Assembly (NCBI RefSeq): GCF_004136315.1
Contig: NZ_CP029562.1
Location: 930,001 to 994,000 of the forward strand
Length of the DNA stretch: 64,000 nucleotides
DNA from: Mesorhizobium sp. Pch-S
GTDB lineage: Bacteria; Pseudomonadota; Alphaproteobacteria; Rhizobiales; Rhizobiaceae
Direction of reading: 5' to 3'
The notes below the pieces were generated by a model. It was given only the letters and a program-made list of their open reading frames with translations. It did no database searches and was not told where the DNA came from. The stretch's first letter is position 1; each line of letters starts with the position of its first letter. The position numbers and the translations under genes are program-made. This document shows, one piece after another, positions 48,531-56,523 of the stretch.

Positions 48531-49628
48531 TCAGGCCTTTCTCGACTGGTTGTAGCGATGGTCGACATATTCAGCGAGCGCGAGCACGATCAGCACGATC
48601 GAGACCAGCACCAACGTGAAATGATTGGGCACGCCGAGCCGCCGCGCCGCGCTCTCGCCGCCGATCGACAGCACCGAAAGCAGGAACACGAAGCCGATGG
48701 CGGCAAAGCCGTTCATGCGGGCGAGGAACACCGCCGGGATGACCGCCAGCCCGTAAGCCGGGTTCCAGTCGGCGCGGACATTGCCCTGCACGCCGATGAT
48801 GTCGACGGCCCCGGCAAGACCAGCCAATCCGGCCGAAATGGCGAAGACGGCAATGGTCAGGCCGGGCACGCCGAGCCCGGCATGAATCGCTGCCCGCGGA
48901 TTGGCGCCGACGATCCGCAACTTCAGCCCGAATGCCGTCCGCGTCATCACCAGATGCACGATGATGATCGCAGCCAGCCCGAACAGCAGGCCGCTGGTGA
49001 TGGTGGTGTCGAACAGGCGCGGCAGCCGGTCCTCCACCGGCAGGGTGCGGGTCTGCGGCACGGTCGTGCCGGGGTCGCGGAAGAAGAGCTTGACCAGCAC
49101 ATTGGCAAGCGAAGTGCCGAGGAACGTCATCATCAGCGTGGTGATGATCTCGTTGACGCCCTGATAGGCGCGCAGCAGCGCCGGCACCAGCGACCAGATC
49201 ATCGCGACAAGCGTGGCGATGACGAAGGCGCAGAACAAGGCGAGCCAGGCCGGCATGATGCCGACGAAGAACGGCGCGCTGGCCGCCGCCGTCACAGCGC
49301 CAAGCAGGAACTGGCCGTCGCCGCCGAGGTTCCACATGCCGGCGCGAAAGGCCACGATCAGCCCGGCGGCAAGGAACAGAAGCGGCGCCATGCGCGTCAG
49401 GGTCTGCTGGATGCCGAGCGGCGAGAACAACCCCTTCTCCAGCACGTAGCCATAATAGGCGAGCGGGTCGACGCCGACGGCAAGCAGGATGCAGCCGGCG
49501 ATGACGAGCGCGGCAAGGATCGGGCCGAGCGTCATCAGCAACCGGCGCAGGATGTCACGACGCGCAGCGATGCCGCTGGTGGCGTCCAGTGCGGTGGCGC
49601 TGACGGTGGGGGCGGTGTCAATGCTCAT
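48531..49628 (-). CDS. ABC transporter permease, BMP/nucleoside type, first subunit
   Basis: 365-residue BPD_transp_2 permease with a ~30-residue cytosolic leader and about nine helices. Typical features are YYGYVLEKGLFSPLGIQQTL, FRAGMWNLGGDGQFLLGAVT and the EAA-like loop YQGVNEIITTLMMTFLGTSL. Its start overlaps the ATPase stop (ATGA). With its partner it forms a heterodimeric channel like that of nucleoside (RnsCD-like) and riboflavin importers. The FNIGxEGQ element common in the family is here WNLGGDGQF. Confidence 0.88.
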   Translation of the reverse strand: MSIDTAPTVSATALDATSGIAARRDILRRLLMTLGPILAALVIAGCILLAVGVDPLAYYGYVLEKGLFSPLGIQQTLTRMAPLLFLAAGLIVAFRAGMWNLGGDGQFLLGAVTAAASAPFFVGIMPAWLALFCAFVIATLVAMIWSLVPALLRAYQGVNEIITTLMMTFLGTSLANVLVKLFFRDPGTTVPQTRTLPVEDRLPRLFDTTITSGLLFGLAAIIIVHLVMTRTAFGLKLRIVGANPRAAIHAGLGVPGLTIAVFAISAGLAGLAGAVDIIGVQGNVRADWNPAYGLAVIPAVFLARMNGFAAIGFVFLLSVLSIGGESAARRLGVPNHFTLVLVSIVLIVLALAEYVDHRYNQSRKA

Positions 49629-51187
49629 GCGGCCAGTCCGATCATCAGGCGACCGACCCTGGTGCGGGCGTCTTCGGCATTGGTGACGGTGCCGACAAGC
49701 GCTCCGTTGGCCATGACGGCGATACGGTTGCAGATGCTGAGCAGCTCCTCGAGGTCCGTGGAGATCAGCAGCACGGCGAGGCCGCTTTGGGCCGCGTCGC
49801 GGATGCGCTGGCGCGATGCCAGCGTGTTGGCGAGATCGAGCCCGTAGGTGGGTTTGTTGAAGATCACCACCCTGGCACCTTCCGCCAGTTCGCGTGCCAG
49901 CAGCACCTTCTGGATGTTGCCGCCCGAGAGCCGCGCGACGGGCGTCTTCAGGCTCGGCGTACGCACATCGTATTCGCGCACCAGCTCGGCGGCGCGCCTG
50001 TCGATCTCGGCGCGCTGTTCGACGCCGCCGCGCCAGAACGGCGCGGCACCGACCTGCTTGAGAAAGAAGTTGATCGATACCGGGAAGGTGCCGACCGTGC
50101 CCTCGCCCAGCCGGTCGTCGGTCAGGTAGCGCAGGCCGCGCCGGCTGCGTTCGCCGACGCTCAGCGCCTCGATGGCGACACCTTCCAGCCGCACCGAGCC
50201 GCCGGTCACCAGGCGCTGGCCGGAGAGTGCCTCTGCCAGCTGTTTCTGGCCGTTGCCGTCAATGCCGGCGATGCCGAGAATTTCGCCCGGACGGATGTCG
50301 AAGGAAATCGACGACAGGCCGGGCGCATCGTCGCTCGCCGCCACCGTGAGGTCGGTGACCTGAAGCAGCGGCGCGGCTTCCGCGTGGGGCGAAGCGACGG
50401 GGCGCTCCGCCGCTTCCGGATCATCCTTCTGCTTGCCGAACATCAGCTCCACGATCTCGGAGATGATCTCCTGTTCGCCGAGCGTCCGAAAACGTTCGGG
50501 CGGGATCTCGCCGACCTTGCGGCCGAGCTTCAACACCGAGATGCGATCGCCGAAGGCTGCGGCCTCCTTCAGCTTGTGGGTGATGAAGACGATCGCCAGC
50601 CCCTGTTCGACGAGGCGGCGCATCAGCGCGCCAAGCTCTTCGATGCCTTGCGGCGTCAGCATCGAGGTGGATTCGTCGAGGATCAGCAGCCGGCTGTTGC
50701 GCACCATGGCGCGCACGATCTCGACCTGCTGCTGCTCGCCCAGTGAAAGCTCGGAAACCCTCGCATGCAGCTTGACTGCAATGCCGAGGCTCCTGCTGAT
50801 CTCGGCGACACGCGCCTCGAGTTCCTCGGTTCTCGGCCGCTGCCACCAGGGGCCGCCCAGCAGGAGGTTTTCCGCCACGGTCAGCGTTGGCACCAGCATC
50901 ATGTGCTGGAACACCGTCCCGATACCCAGCGCCAGAGCCTGGCGCGGCGAAGTGATCGGCATCGGCCTGCCGTCGACCAGGATGCGGCCTTCATCCGGCT
51001 GCTGCAGGCCGGACAGCATGCTTATGAGGGTGGATTTGCCTGCCCCGTTCTCGCCGAGCAGCACATGCACTTCGCCTGGACGGATCGACAGGTCGATGCC
51101 GTCATTGGCGACGATGCCGGGAAAGCGCTTGGTGACGCCTTCGAGTGTGACGATGTCGCCAGCAGGGGACGAAGAAGCATTGCTCAT
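49625..51187 (-). CDS. ABC transporter ATPase with two nucleotide-binding domains
   Basis: 520-residue tandem ATPase of the sugar/nucleoside type. The first domain has Walker A LLGENGAGKSTLISMLSGLQ, signature LSLGEQQQVEIVRAMVRNS and Walker B LLILDESTSMLTPQGIEELG. The second has a degenerate Walker A, IAGIDGNGQKQLAEALSGQ, and the signature LSGGNIQKVLLARELAEGA, as normal for this class. Start ATG 51187 is separated from the binding-protein gene by 78 bases that include a 12-bp hairpin. It energises the BMP-type importer of this locus. Confidence 0.92.
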   Translation of the reverse strand: MSNASSSPAGDIVTLEGVTKRFPGIVANDGIDLSIRPGEVHVLLGENGAGKSTLISMLSGLQQPDEGRILVDGRPMPITSPRQALALGIGTVFQHMMLVPTLTVAENLLLGGPWWQRPRTEELEARVAEISRSLGIAVKLHARVSELSLGEQQQVEIVRAMVRNSRLLILDESTSMLTPQGIEELGALMRRLVEQGLAIVFITHKLKEAAAFGDRISVLKLGRKVGEIPPERFRTLGEQEIISEIVELMFGKQKDDPEAAERPVASPHAEAAPLLQVTDLTVAASDDAPGLSSISFDIRPGEILGIAGIDGNGQKQLAEALSGQRLVTGGSVRLEGVAIEALSVGERSRRGLRYLTDDRLGEGTVGTFPVSINFFLKQVGAAPFWRGGVEQRAEIDRRAAELVREYDVRTPSLKTPVARLSGGNIQKVLLARELAEGARVVIFNKPTYGLDLANTLASRQRIRDAAQSGLAVLLISTDLEELLSICNRIAVMANGALVGTVTNAEDARTRVGRLMIGLAA

Positions 51188-51217
51188 GAAAGCCCAGCCC
51201 TGAAAAAGGGAAATCGT

Positions 51218-51246
51218 CCGAAGGGGCGAACTGGTCGCCCCTTCGG
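51218..51246 (-). terminator. Stem-loop after the BMP-type binding-protein gene
   Basis: A perfect 12-bp stem, CCGAAGGGGCGA (51218-51229) and TCGCCCCTTCGG (51235-51246), loop ACTGG, 20 bases past the binding-protein stop and before the ATPase gene. On the transcript it is followed a few bases later by UUUCCCUUUUUC. Likely a partial terminator or mRNA stabiliser. Confidence 0.65.
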
Positions 51247-51265
51247 CAACTGACCGGTCGCCGCC

Positions 51266-52294
51266 TTACTGGGCGACGCTCGTCATCAGCGCCCTGACGG
51301 CGGCGGCGTCATAGACCGGCTCGACCTTGATCTTGCCGGAGATGATGTCTTCGCGCACCGCCTGGACTTCGGACCAGACCTTGTCCGGGATCGCGGCGGT
51401 CTTCAGCAGTTTCACGGAATCGTCCTTGAGGCCGATCGTGTAGTGCTTGCTGCCGAAGGTGTCGGCCTTGAGGTCGGCGATCATCGCGGCGTAGACAGGT
51501 TCGATGTTCCACACCACCGACGACAGCAGGAAGCCCTTGTCGATTGGCGACTTGTCGCCAATGACGTCGATGAAATAGACCTTGCCGCCATCGGCAGCCT
51601 TGGTCGTCTCGACCGCCTGCAGCATGCCGAAGCTGGAACCGTTGCCCTGGCCGAAGATGATGTCGGCGCCCGAGGCGATCACGCTTTCGGCGACGCGCTT
51701 GCCGCCGGCCGCATCGCTGTAGGCGGCGGGTCCGATCACTGCATAGGTGATCTTCACATCCGGGTTCTCCGCCTTCACGCCCTGCGCGAAAGCCGCCGAC
51801 TGCGAGTTCCAGGACGGCGGCTCGCCGGAGACGACGATGCCGACCGACTTCGAGCGCGACATCTTGGCGGCAAGACGGCCAGCCAGATAGGCGCCCTCAT
51901 GGCCGCTCAGCGTGTAGTCGGCGACGAGGCCTTTCTCCAGACCGTTCGGCGTGTCGACGATCGCAACGGGAACCTTGGTTTCCTTGGCGATCTCGGGCGC
52001 AGAGGTGTTGTAGCCGCTGGCATGTGCGATCAACAGGCTGGCACCGTCGGCGGCAAGTTCCCGCAACGTCGGACGCACGTCGCCATAGCCGAGGCCCTGG
52101 GCCACGACCACTTCGACACCGGCGGCCTTGCCGGCTGCCTTGGCGGCATCGATGCCCTGCTGGTTCCAGCCGTAATCCGTACCCTCTTCGGGCGTCAGGA
52201 TGGCTATCGACTTGACTTCGCCGGCAAACGCGCTGCCCATCAAGACACCACTAAGTATAACTGCACTTACGCTACTTTTGAGAAGCTTTAACAT
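51266..52294 (-). CDS. BMP-family substrate-binding protein, probable B6-vitamer importer component
   Basis: 342-residue binding protein of the Bmp/PnrA-like family with a Sec signal ending GSAFAG. Family blocks are IAILTPEEGTDYGWNQQGID, SLLIAHASGYNTSAPEIAKE, YTLSGHEGAYLAGRLAAKMS and the ligand-lobe GADIIFGQGNGSSFGMLQAV. PnrA-type proteins bind purine nucleosides and RfuA binds riboflavin, showing the fold accepts vitamins. It heads an operon that continues into 4-pyridoxolactonase, PPAT and pyridoxal dehydrogenase. The ligand is inferred as pyridoxine, pyridoxamine or pyridoxal; nucleosides remain possible. AGAGGG precedes ATG 52294. Confidence 0.85.
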   Translation of the reverse strand: MLKLLKSSVSAVILSGVLMGSAFAGEVKSIAILTPEEGTDYGWNQQGIDAAKAAGKAAGVEVVVAQGLGYGDVRPTLRELAADGASLLIAHASGYNTSAPEIAKETKVPVAIVDTPNGLEKGLVADYTLSGHEGAYLAGRLAAKMSRSKSVGIVVSGEPPSWNSQSAAFAQGVKAENPDVKITYAVIGPAAYSDAAGGKRVAESVIASGADIIFGQGNGSSFGMLQAVETTKAADGGKVYFIDVIGDKSPIDKGFLLSSVVWNIEPVYAAMIADLKADTFGSKHYTIGLKDDSVKLLKTAAIPDKVWSEVQAVREDIISGKIKVEPVYDAAAVRALMTSVAQ

Positions 52295-52329
52295 GTTACC
52301 CTCTTTTGTTGCCTTCCGGTTGATATTCT

Positions 52330-52340
52330 TATTGTCAATA
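52330..52340. promoter_or_regulatory. TATTG-T-CAATA palindrome upstream of the BMP operon
   Basis: Perfect 11-bp dyad in the 98-base region between the BMP-type binding-protein gene and the small secreted-protein gene. Its core ATTGTCAAT is the complement of ATTGACAAT in the inverted repeat beside the GntR/FCD gene (62381-62389). A candidate operator for that regulator. Confidence 0.45.
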
Positions 52341-52392
52341 CGCAGAAGAGAGATAGACTTTCGGAATTGAACACATCCGGAGCCTATTCGAA

Positions 52393-52817
52393 GTGAAGAT
52401 CCGTCATGTCCTCCCGTTAGCGCTGGCGTTCGTACCTTTTGCCAACGCGGTTGAGTTGCACCACGTCACCGTCCGCACCGGCACCGACGGACTCGCCATG
52501 GTGCCGTTGACGATCTCGAATTCCGGCAAGGACGGCCTGTCCTGCAATGCCGAGTTCGCCCACTGGTATTCGGCCGGGATCGCGACAGTCGAACCGGGCA
52601 AGAGCGCCCGTATCGAACTCTGGTTCGACGCCGCGACCGGCACCTTCACCATCCTCAACGACAAGCGCGAAAACCTGCCGGTCGAGCGCCTGTGGTGCGG
52701 CCTGTCGGCGCGCGCATATGCGACCCGCGTCCAGATAACGCTCGACCGCACCGACGCGGAAAGGGGCACGGCGCCGTGTCCTGCGGCATGGAGCAGGACA
52801 GCCTGCTCTGCCGGTAA
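52393..52817 (+). pseudogene. Small secreted cysteine-containing protein, apparent -1 frameshift
   Basis: Starts at GTG 52393 with a Sec signal (MKIRHVLPLALAFVPFANA) and a ~120-residue beta-rich domain with two cysteines (LSCNAEFAHW, LWCGLSARAY). As read, the frame then runs about 750 bases antisense through the next gene. A -1 shift at 52756-52766 (a run GCGGAAAGGGG) instead gives GKGHGAVSCGMEQDSLLCR and a stop at 52815-52817, adding two more cysteines, which looks like the natural end. So one G has probably been lost, or a shift occurs. I do not recognise the family. It is divergent from the BMP operon. Confidence 0.6.
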
Positions 52818-52851
52818 GCGCTCATCGTGCCCTGCTCCTCAGGCATCGCCC

Positions 52852-53862
52852 CTATTCCTTCGCCAGGAATTTGTCGGTGAAGGTCTCATCCGCCGACAGC
52901 GGCGCCTTGAGCACGCCCTGATCGCTGAGCGTCTTCAGCGTCTCTTCCCACTGCGTCTTGCTCATCCAGCCGAGGCCGTGTTCCTTGGTTTCAGCGCTGG
53001 TGAAGGTCGAGGCGATGTCGGCGTTGATCTGCGCCAAAAGCACGTCCTTCTTGTCGGCATAGCCCGGTGCTGCCTTGGCGGTGATCTCGGCGGCTTCCTC
53101 CGGATGGGCGACGACATAGTCGAAGGCTTCGCGATAGGCCTTGACGAAACGACGCACGACGTCGGGCTTGTCCTTGATCATCTTTTCCGACGTGAACAGG
53201 CCAGAGCCGTAGGCCTTCCAGCCATGGTCCGCGCCCATCATGATGCTGAGCGAACCCGGACCACCCGCCTTGGCTTCAAGCTCGGGAACCTCGGCGTCGA
53301 CATAACCGACCACCGTCTGGACGCGTCCGAGCAGCAGGTAGCTCTCATAGGGCGGCGAGACGCTGTTCAGCGTCATGTCCTTCTCGGTCAGGCCGTTGGC
53401 CGCCAGGAAGCCGCGGAAGAAGATGTAGGTCGAGCCCGCCGGATGGATGCCGATGGTCAGCCCCTTGAGGTCTTCCGGCTTGGTGAGCTTCAAGGTCTTG
53501 GCGAGCGAGATGATCGCCAGCGGCGAGCGTTGGTTGACGGCGGCGAGCGCCACCACCGGAACCTTCTGTGACCGCGCGACGGCGAGCGTGGGCAGGTCGC
53601 CAAAGCCGAAATCGGCGTTCTCGTTGCCCACCAGCCGCATGGCGTCCGGTGAACCCGAGCCCTTGCGGATCTCTGCAAGGTCGATGTCGTTCTTGGCGAA
53701 GAAGCCCTTTTCCTTGGCCACGAAGAACATGGCGTGGTTGCCGCGCACCACCCAGTCAAGCTGGACGTTGACGGTGTCGGCGGCAAGCGCTGCGCCGGAG
53801 AAGCCAAGCGCGCCGGCAAACGCTGCAAGCGTGGCCGCCTTGATGAGTGAGCGTCTCAGCAT
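52852..53862 (-). CDS. NMT1/THI5-like substrate-binding protein
   Basis: 336-residue periplasmic binding protein with a signal peptide (RRSLIKAATLAAFAGALGFS...AALA). The mature start VNVQLDWVVRGNHAMFFVAK and EKGFFAKNDIDLAEIRKGSG is the NMT1/THI5/ThiY signature. Further blocks are DFGFGDLPTLAVARSQKVPV and TIGIHPAGSTYIFFRGFLA. Relatives bind pyrimidine thiamin precursors, and fungal THI5 uses pyridoxal phosphate itself as substrate. It is the third gene of an ATPase-permease-binding protein set placed after B6-degradation genes, so a pyridoxine-derived ligand is plausible but unproven. Confidence 0.87.
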   Translation of the reverse strand: MLRRSLIKAATLAAFAGALGFSGAALAADTVNVQLDWVVRGNHAMFFVAKEKGFFAKNDIDLAEIRKGSGSPDAMRLVGNENADFGFGDLPTLAVARSQKVPVVALAAVNQRSPLAIISLAKTLKLTKPEDLKGLTIGIHPAGSTYIFFRGFLAANGLTEKDMTLNSVSPPYESYLLLGRVQTVVGYVDAEVPELEAKAGGPGSLSIMMGADHGWKAYGSGLFTSEKMIKDKPDVVRRFVKAYREAFDYVVAHPEEAAEITAKAAPGYADKKDVLLAQINADIASTFTSAETKEHGLGWMSKTQWEETLKTLSDQGVLKAPLSADETFTDKFLAKE

Positions 53863-53898
53863 TGTTCGATCCTTCCCTGTCGTTGACCGCCCGGAACC

Positions 53899-54708
53899 CT
53901 AGGCGTGGCTGAATTTCGGTGCCCAAGGCACCACGATGCGTTCGAGGATCTCGGCCGCGTAATAGAAGGCGATGCCGAGAACGGAGACGAGCAGCAGCGC
54001 CGCGAAGACCAGTGCCGTGTCGAGCTGGGTCGAGGCGAACTGGATGACGTAGCCCAGCCCGTCCGAGGCGCCGGCGAATTCGCCGACGATGGCGCCGATG
54101 ACGCTCAGCGTGGCGGCGATCTTGGTGCCGGCCATCAGGTTGGGCAGCGAATGCGGCACCCGGATCCGGAACAGGATCTGCGTGCGGCTGGCGCCGACCG
54201 AATTCATCAGCGACAGCAGCGAGCGGTCCACCGACTGCATGCCGGCCAGCATCGACAGCGTCACCGGGAAGAAGGCGATGACCAGGATCAGGCCGATCTT
54301 CGGCGCCAGTCCATAGCCGAACCAGAGGATGAAGATCGGCGCCAGCGCCACCTTGGGCACATTCTGGAACAGCACCACCAGCGGATAGAGCGCCCGGCCC
54401 AGCCAGTCGAAACGCACGATCACCAGCGCGATGGCGACACCGACCACGACCGAGACGACGAAGCCGAGCAATATCTCGGCCGCAGTCACCAGCGTGGCCT
54501 GCATCAGCGTCTCCCATTGCGCGACCAGCGATCGCCCGATCTCCGACGGAGCCGGGATGATGAAGGGCGAGATGGCGAAGATCCGCACGATCGCTTCCCA
54601 GACCACGACCGTGGCCAGCAGCAGAATGACGGCAGGCAGCCAGCTGCTTGTCGCAGCAGCGAAACCGGAAGCCGAGCGAGGCTCGGCGGTCATGGGTTGA
54701 TCGCTCAT
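53899..54708 (-). CDS. NitT/TauT-type ABC transporter permease
   Basis: 269-residue permease with six helices, like SsuC, TauC and ThiX. Helices start at WLPAVILLLATVVVWEAIV. The segment FIIPAPSEIGRSLVAQWETL and the EAA loop SLLSLMNSVGASRTQILFRI, then RVPHSLPNLMAGTKIAATLS, are family hallmarks. The ATG at 54708 overlaps the ATPase stop (ATGA), and the binding-protein gene follows after 36 bases. The ligand is set by the partner binding protein. Confidence 0.9.
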   Translation of the reverse strand: MSDQPMTAEPRSASGFAAATSSWLPAVILLLATVVVWEAIVRIFAISPFIIPAPSEIGRSLVAQWETLMQATLVTAAEILLGFVVSVVVGVAIALVIVRFDWLGRALYPLVVLFQNVPKVALAPIFILWFGYGLAPKIGLILVIAFFPVTLSMLAGMQSVDRSLLSLMNSVGASRTQILFRIRVPHSLPNLMAGTKIAATLSVIGAIVGEFAGASDGLGYVIQFASTQLDTALVFAALLLVSVLGIAFYYAAEILERIVVPWAPKFSHA

Positions 54709-55535
54709 GATGCGTCTCCCGGTTGATGGCTGGCGCGCAGCATGGTGCGCAGTTGCACGACGAGGCGCACGAACTCCGGATCCTCCGTCACCGCCAGGTC
54801 GCGCGGGTACGGCAGGCCGATGTCGATGCTGCCGGTGATGCGCCCAGGCTTGATGCCGAGCGCGTGGACATGGCGCGACAGATGGATGGCTTCGTCGATC
54901 GAATGGGTGACGAGCACGATCGTCTTGCCGGTACGCTGCCAGATCTCCAGCAGCGACTGGCCCATCGCGTCGCGGGTGATGGCATCGAGGGCGCCGAACG
55001 GCTCGTCCATCAGCAGCACTGCCGGATCGAGCGCCAGCGCCCGGGCGATGGCGACGCGCTGCCGCATGCCGCCCGACAGTTCATTCGGCCGCTTGTGGGC
55101 GGCATCGCCAAGGCCCACCAGCTCCAGCATCTCCTGCCCGCGTGCCCGAAGCTCGGCACGCGACAGCGATCTGTCGGCGATGGAAAGCAGCATGGAGGCG
55201 TTGTCTACCGCGTTCTTCCACGGCAAAAGGTTGGCATCCTGGAAGACGACGCCGATCATGCGCTTGCGCGCTGCCTCGACCGGCGAGAGTCCGCCGATCG
55301 AAACGCTGCCGCTTGTCGGCTCGACCAGCCCGGCCAGCACCTTGAGCAAGGTGCTCTTGCCGCAGCCGGAAGGACCGATCAGCGAGACGAAGGAGCCTTT
55401 CGGCACCGCAAGATCGATGTTCTGGAGCACCAGCTGGCGAGCGTAGACCACCGAGACGCCTTTGACGGAGATAAGGTCGTCATGGCGGATATGGGCCGGC
55501 TTGCCGCCGTCTGCCCGGATCGTGTCAATGCGCAT
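54705..55535 (-). CDS. NitT/TauT-type ABC transporter ATPase
   Basis: 276-residue ATPase of the SsuB/TauB/ThiZ group. Walker A is LIGPSGCGKSTLLKVLAGLV, the Q-loop GVVFQDANLLPWKNAVDNAS, the signature [20 protein letters not shown] and the Walker B LLMDEPFGALDAITRDAMGQ. F-Q-x-x-x-LLPW and MDEPFGALDA are typical of this family. The ATG at 55535 (MRIDTIRADGGKP) has GGAGGA upstream; the long upstream frame is shadow of the preceding gene. It begins 58 bases after the FHMPC dehydrogenase gene and appears co-transcribed with the lower B6 pathway. Confidence 0.9.
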   Translation of the reverse strand: MRIDTIRADGGKPAHIRHDDLISVKGVSVVYARQLVLQNIDLAVPKGSFVSLIGPSGCGKSTLLKVLAGLVEPTSGSVSIGGLSPVEAARKRMIGVVFQDANLLPWKNAVDNASMLLSIADRSLSRAELRARGQEMLELVGLGDAAHKRPNELSGGMRQRVAIARALALDPAVLLMDEPFGALDAITRDAMGQSLLEIWQRTGKTIVLVTHSIDEAIHLSRHVHALGIKPGRITGSIDIGLPYPRDLAVTEDPEFVRLVVQLRTMLRASHQPGDAS

Positions 55536-55593
55536 GGCTTGTTCCTCCGTGCGTTCCGATCCAGCCCTTTGCTTGCATGGTGCGATCCATGGG

Positions 55594-56523
55594 CTACTCC
55601 CGGCCTTCCAGGATGCGCCGCACCGCGACGAGCTTGCGCGCCCGCTCGGCCTGCAGCGCCTTTGTCTGCTCGGGCGTGTAGGAGAACATGCCCTCGCCCG
55701 ACTTGATGCCGAGCTTCGCGGCGCCGGTCTTCTCCAGCACCATCGGCGCGACATCGCCACGATTGGAAAGGTCGGCGTTCAGGAAGGACGAGACGGACTT
55801 GTAGATGTCGAGGCCCGCCATATCGAGCAGCGCCATCGGACCGACGACGGCGATCTTGTAGCCGATGCCCCAGGACACGCAGGTGTCGAGGTCTTCCGGC
55901 TCGATGACACCGCGCTCGACGAGATCGACCGCCTCGCGCAGCAGCGCATAAAGCACGCGGTTCTCGACAAAACCCGGGACGTCCTTCTTCACCACAACCG
56001 GCAACAGGCCGATCGAACGGATGAGTTCACGAATGGTCGCCACGGTCTGCGGCGCGGTCTTCTCGCCGCCGATCACCTCGATCATCGGAATGATGTGCGG
56101 CGGGTTGGACCAGTGCATGCCCACCATCCGCTCGGGATGCGAGATGTGCGCCTGCAGCTGGGTGATCGGGATGCCCGACGTGTCCGATGCCACGATCGTG
56201 TCCGATGGGATCAGTCCGTCGATGGCGCGATAGACCTCGGCCTTGATCGCGATGTTTTCGGGAACGTTCTCGATGACGAGGTCGGCACCGGATACCGCAT
56301 CGGCGATATCGTCGGTGAAGCGCACGCTTCCGGCACCTGCCACCGGTGCCGCGATGCCCAGGGCATCGAGAACGCCCTCGGCCGTTTCCAGCATGGTGCG
56401 TGCGCGTTCGATCGCGGCCGGGGCGACATCACAGGCCGTTACCTGCAGGCCGCCCCTGGCGAGCCTTGCGGCCATGCCCGGCCCCATCGTGCCCAGACCG
56501 ATGATGGCGATACGTTGGATCAT
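55594..56523 (-). CDS. 5-Formyl-3-hydroxy-2-methylpyridine-4-carboxylate 5-dehydrogenase
   Basis: 309-residue enzyme of the 3-hydroxyacyl-CoA dehydrogenase family that oxidises the 5-formyl group of FHMPC to a carboxylate with NAD+, giving 3-hydroxy-2-methylpyridine-4,5-dicarboxylate. The NAD loop is IIGLGTMGPGMAARLARGG at residues 8-25. His137 in GMHWSNPPHIIPMIEV and Glu149 form the catalytic pair, the numbering I recall for the M. loti protein (mlr6793, 309 residues). It starts at ATG 56523, overlapping the previous stop by one base (TGATG). Its place between pyridoxic acid dehydrogenase and a transporter fits the pathway. Confidence 0.94.
   Translation of the reverse strand: MIQRIAIIGLGTMGPGMAARLARGGLQVTACDVAPAAIERARTMLETAEGVLDALGIAAPVAGAGSVRFTDDIADAVSGADLVIENVPENIAIKAEVYRAIDGLIPSDTIVASDTSGIPITQLQAHISHPERMVGMHWSNPPHIIPMIEVIGGEKTAPQTVATIRELIRSIGLLPVVVKKDVPGFVENRVLYALLREAVDLVERGVIEPEDLDTCVSWGIGYKIAVVGPMALLDMAGLDIYKSVSSFLNADLSNRGDVAPMVLEKTGAAKLGIKSGEGMFSYTPEQTKALQAERARKLVAVRRILEGRE

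Noticed and set aside
52818..53571. Long plus-strand continuation after the small secreted protein
   Set aside because: It is antisense to the NMT1-like binding-protein gene, which has a complete domain and signal peptide; the continuation has no family features and follows an apparent frameshift.
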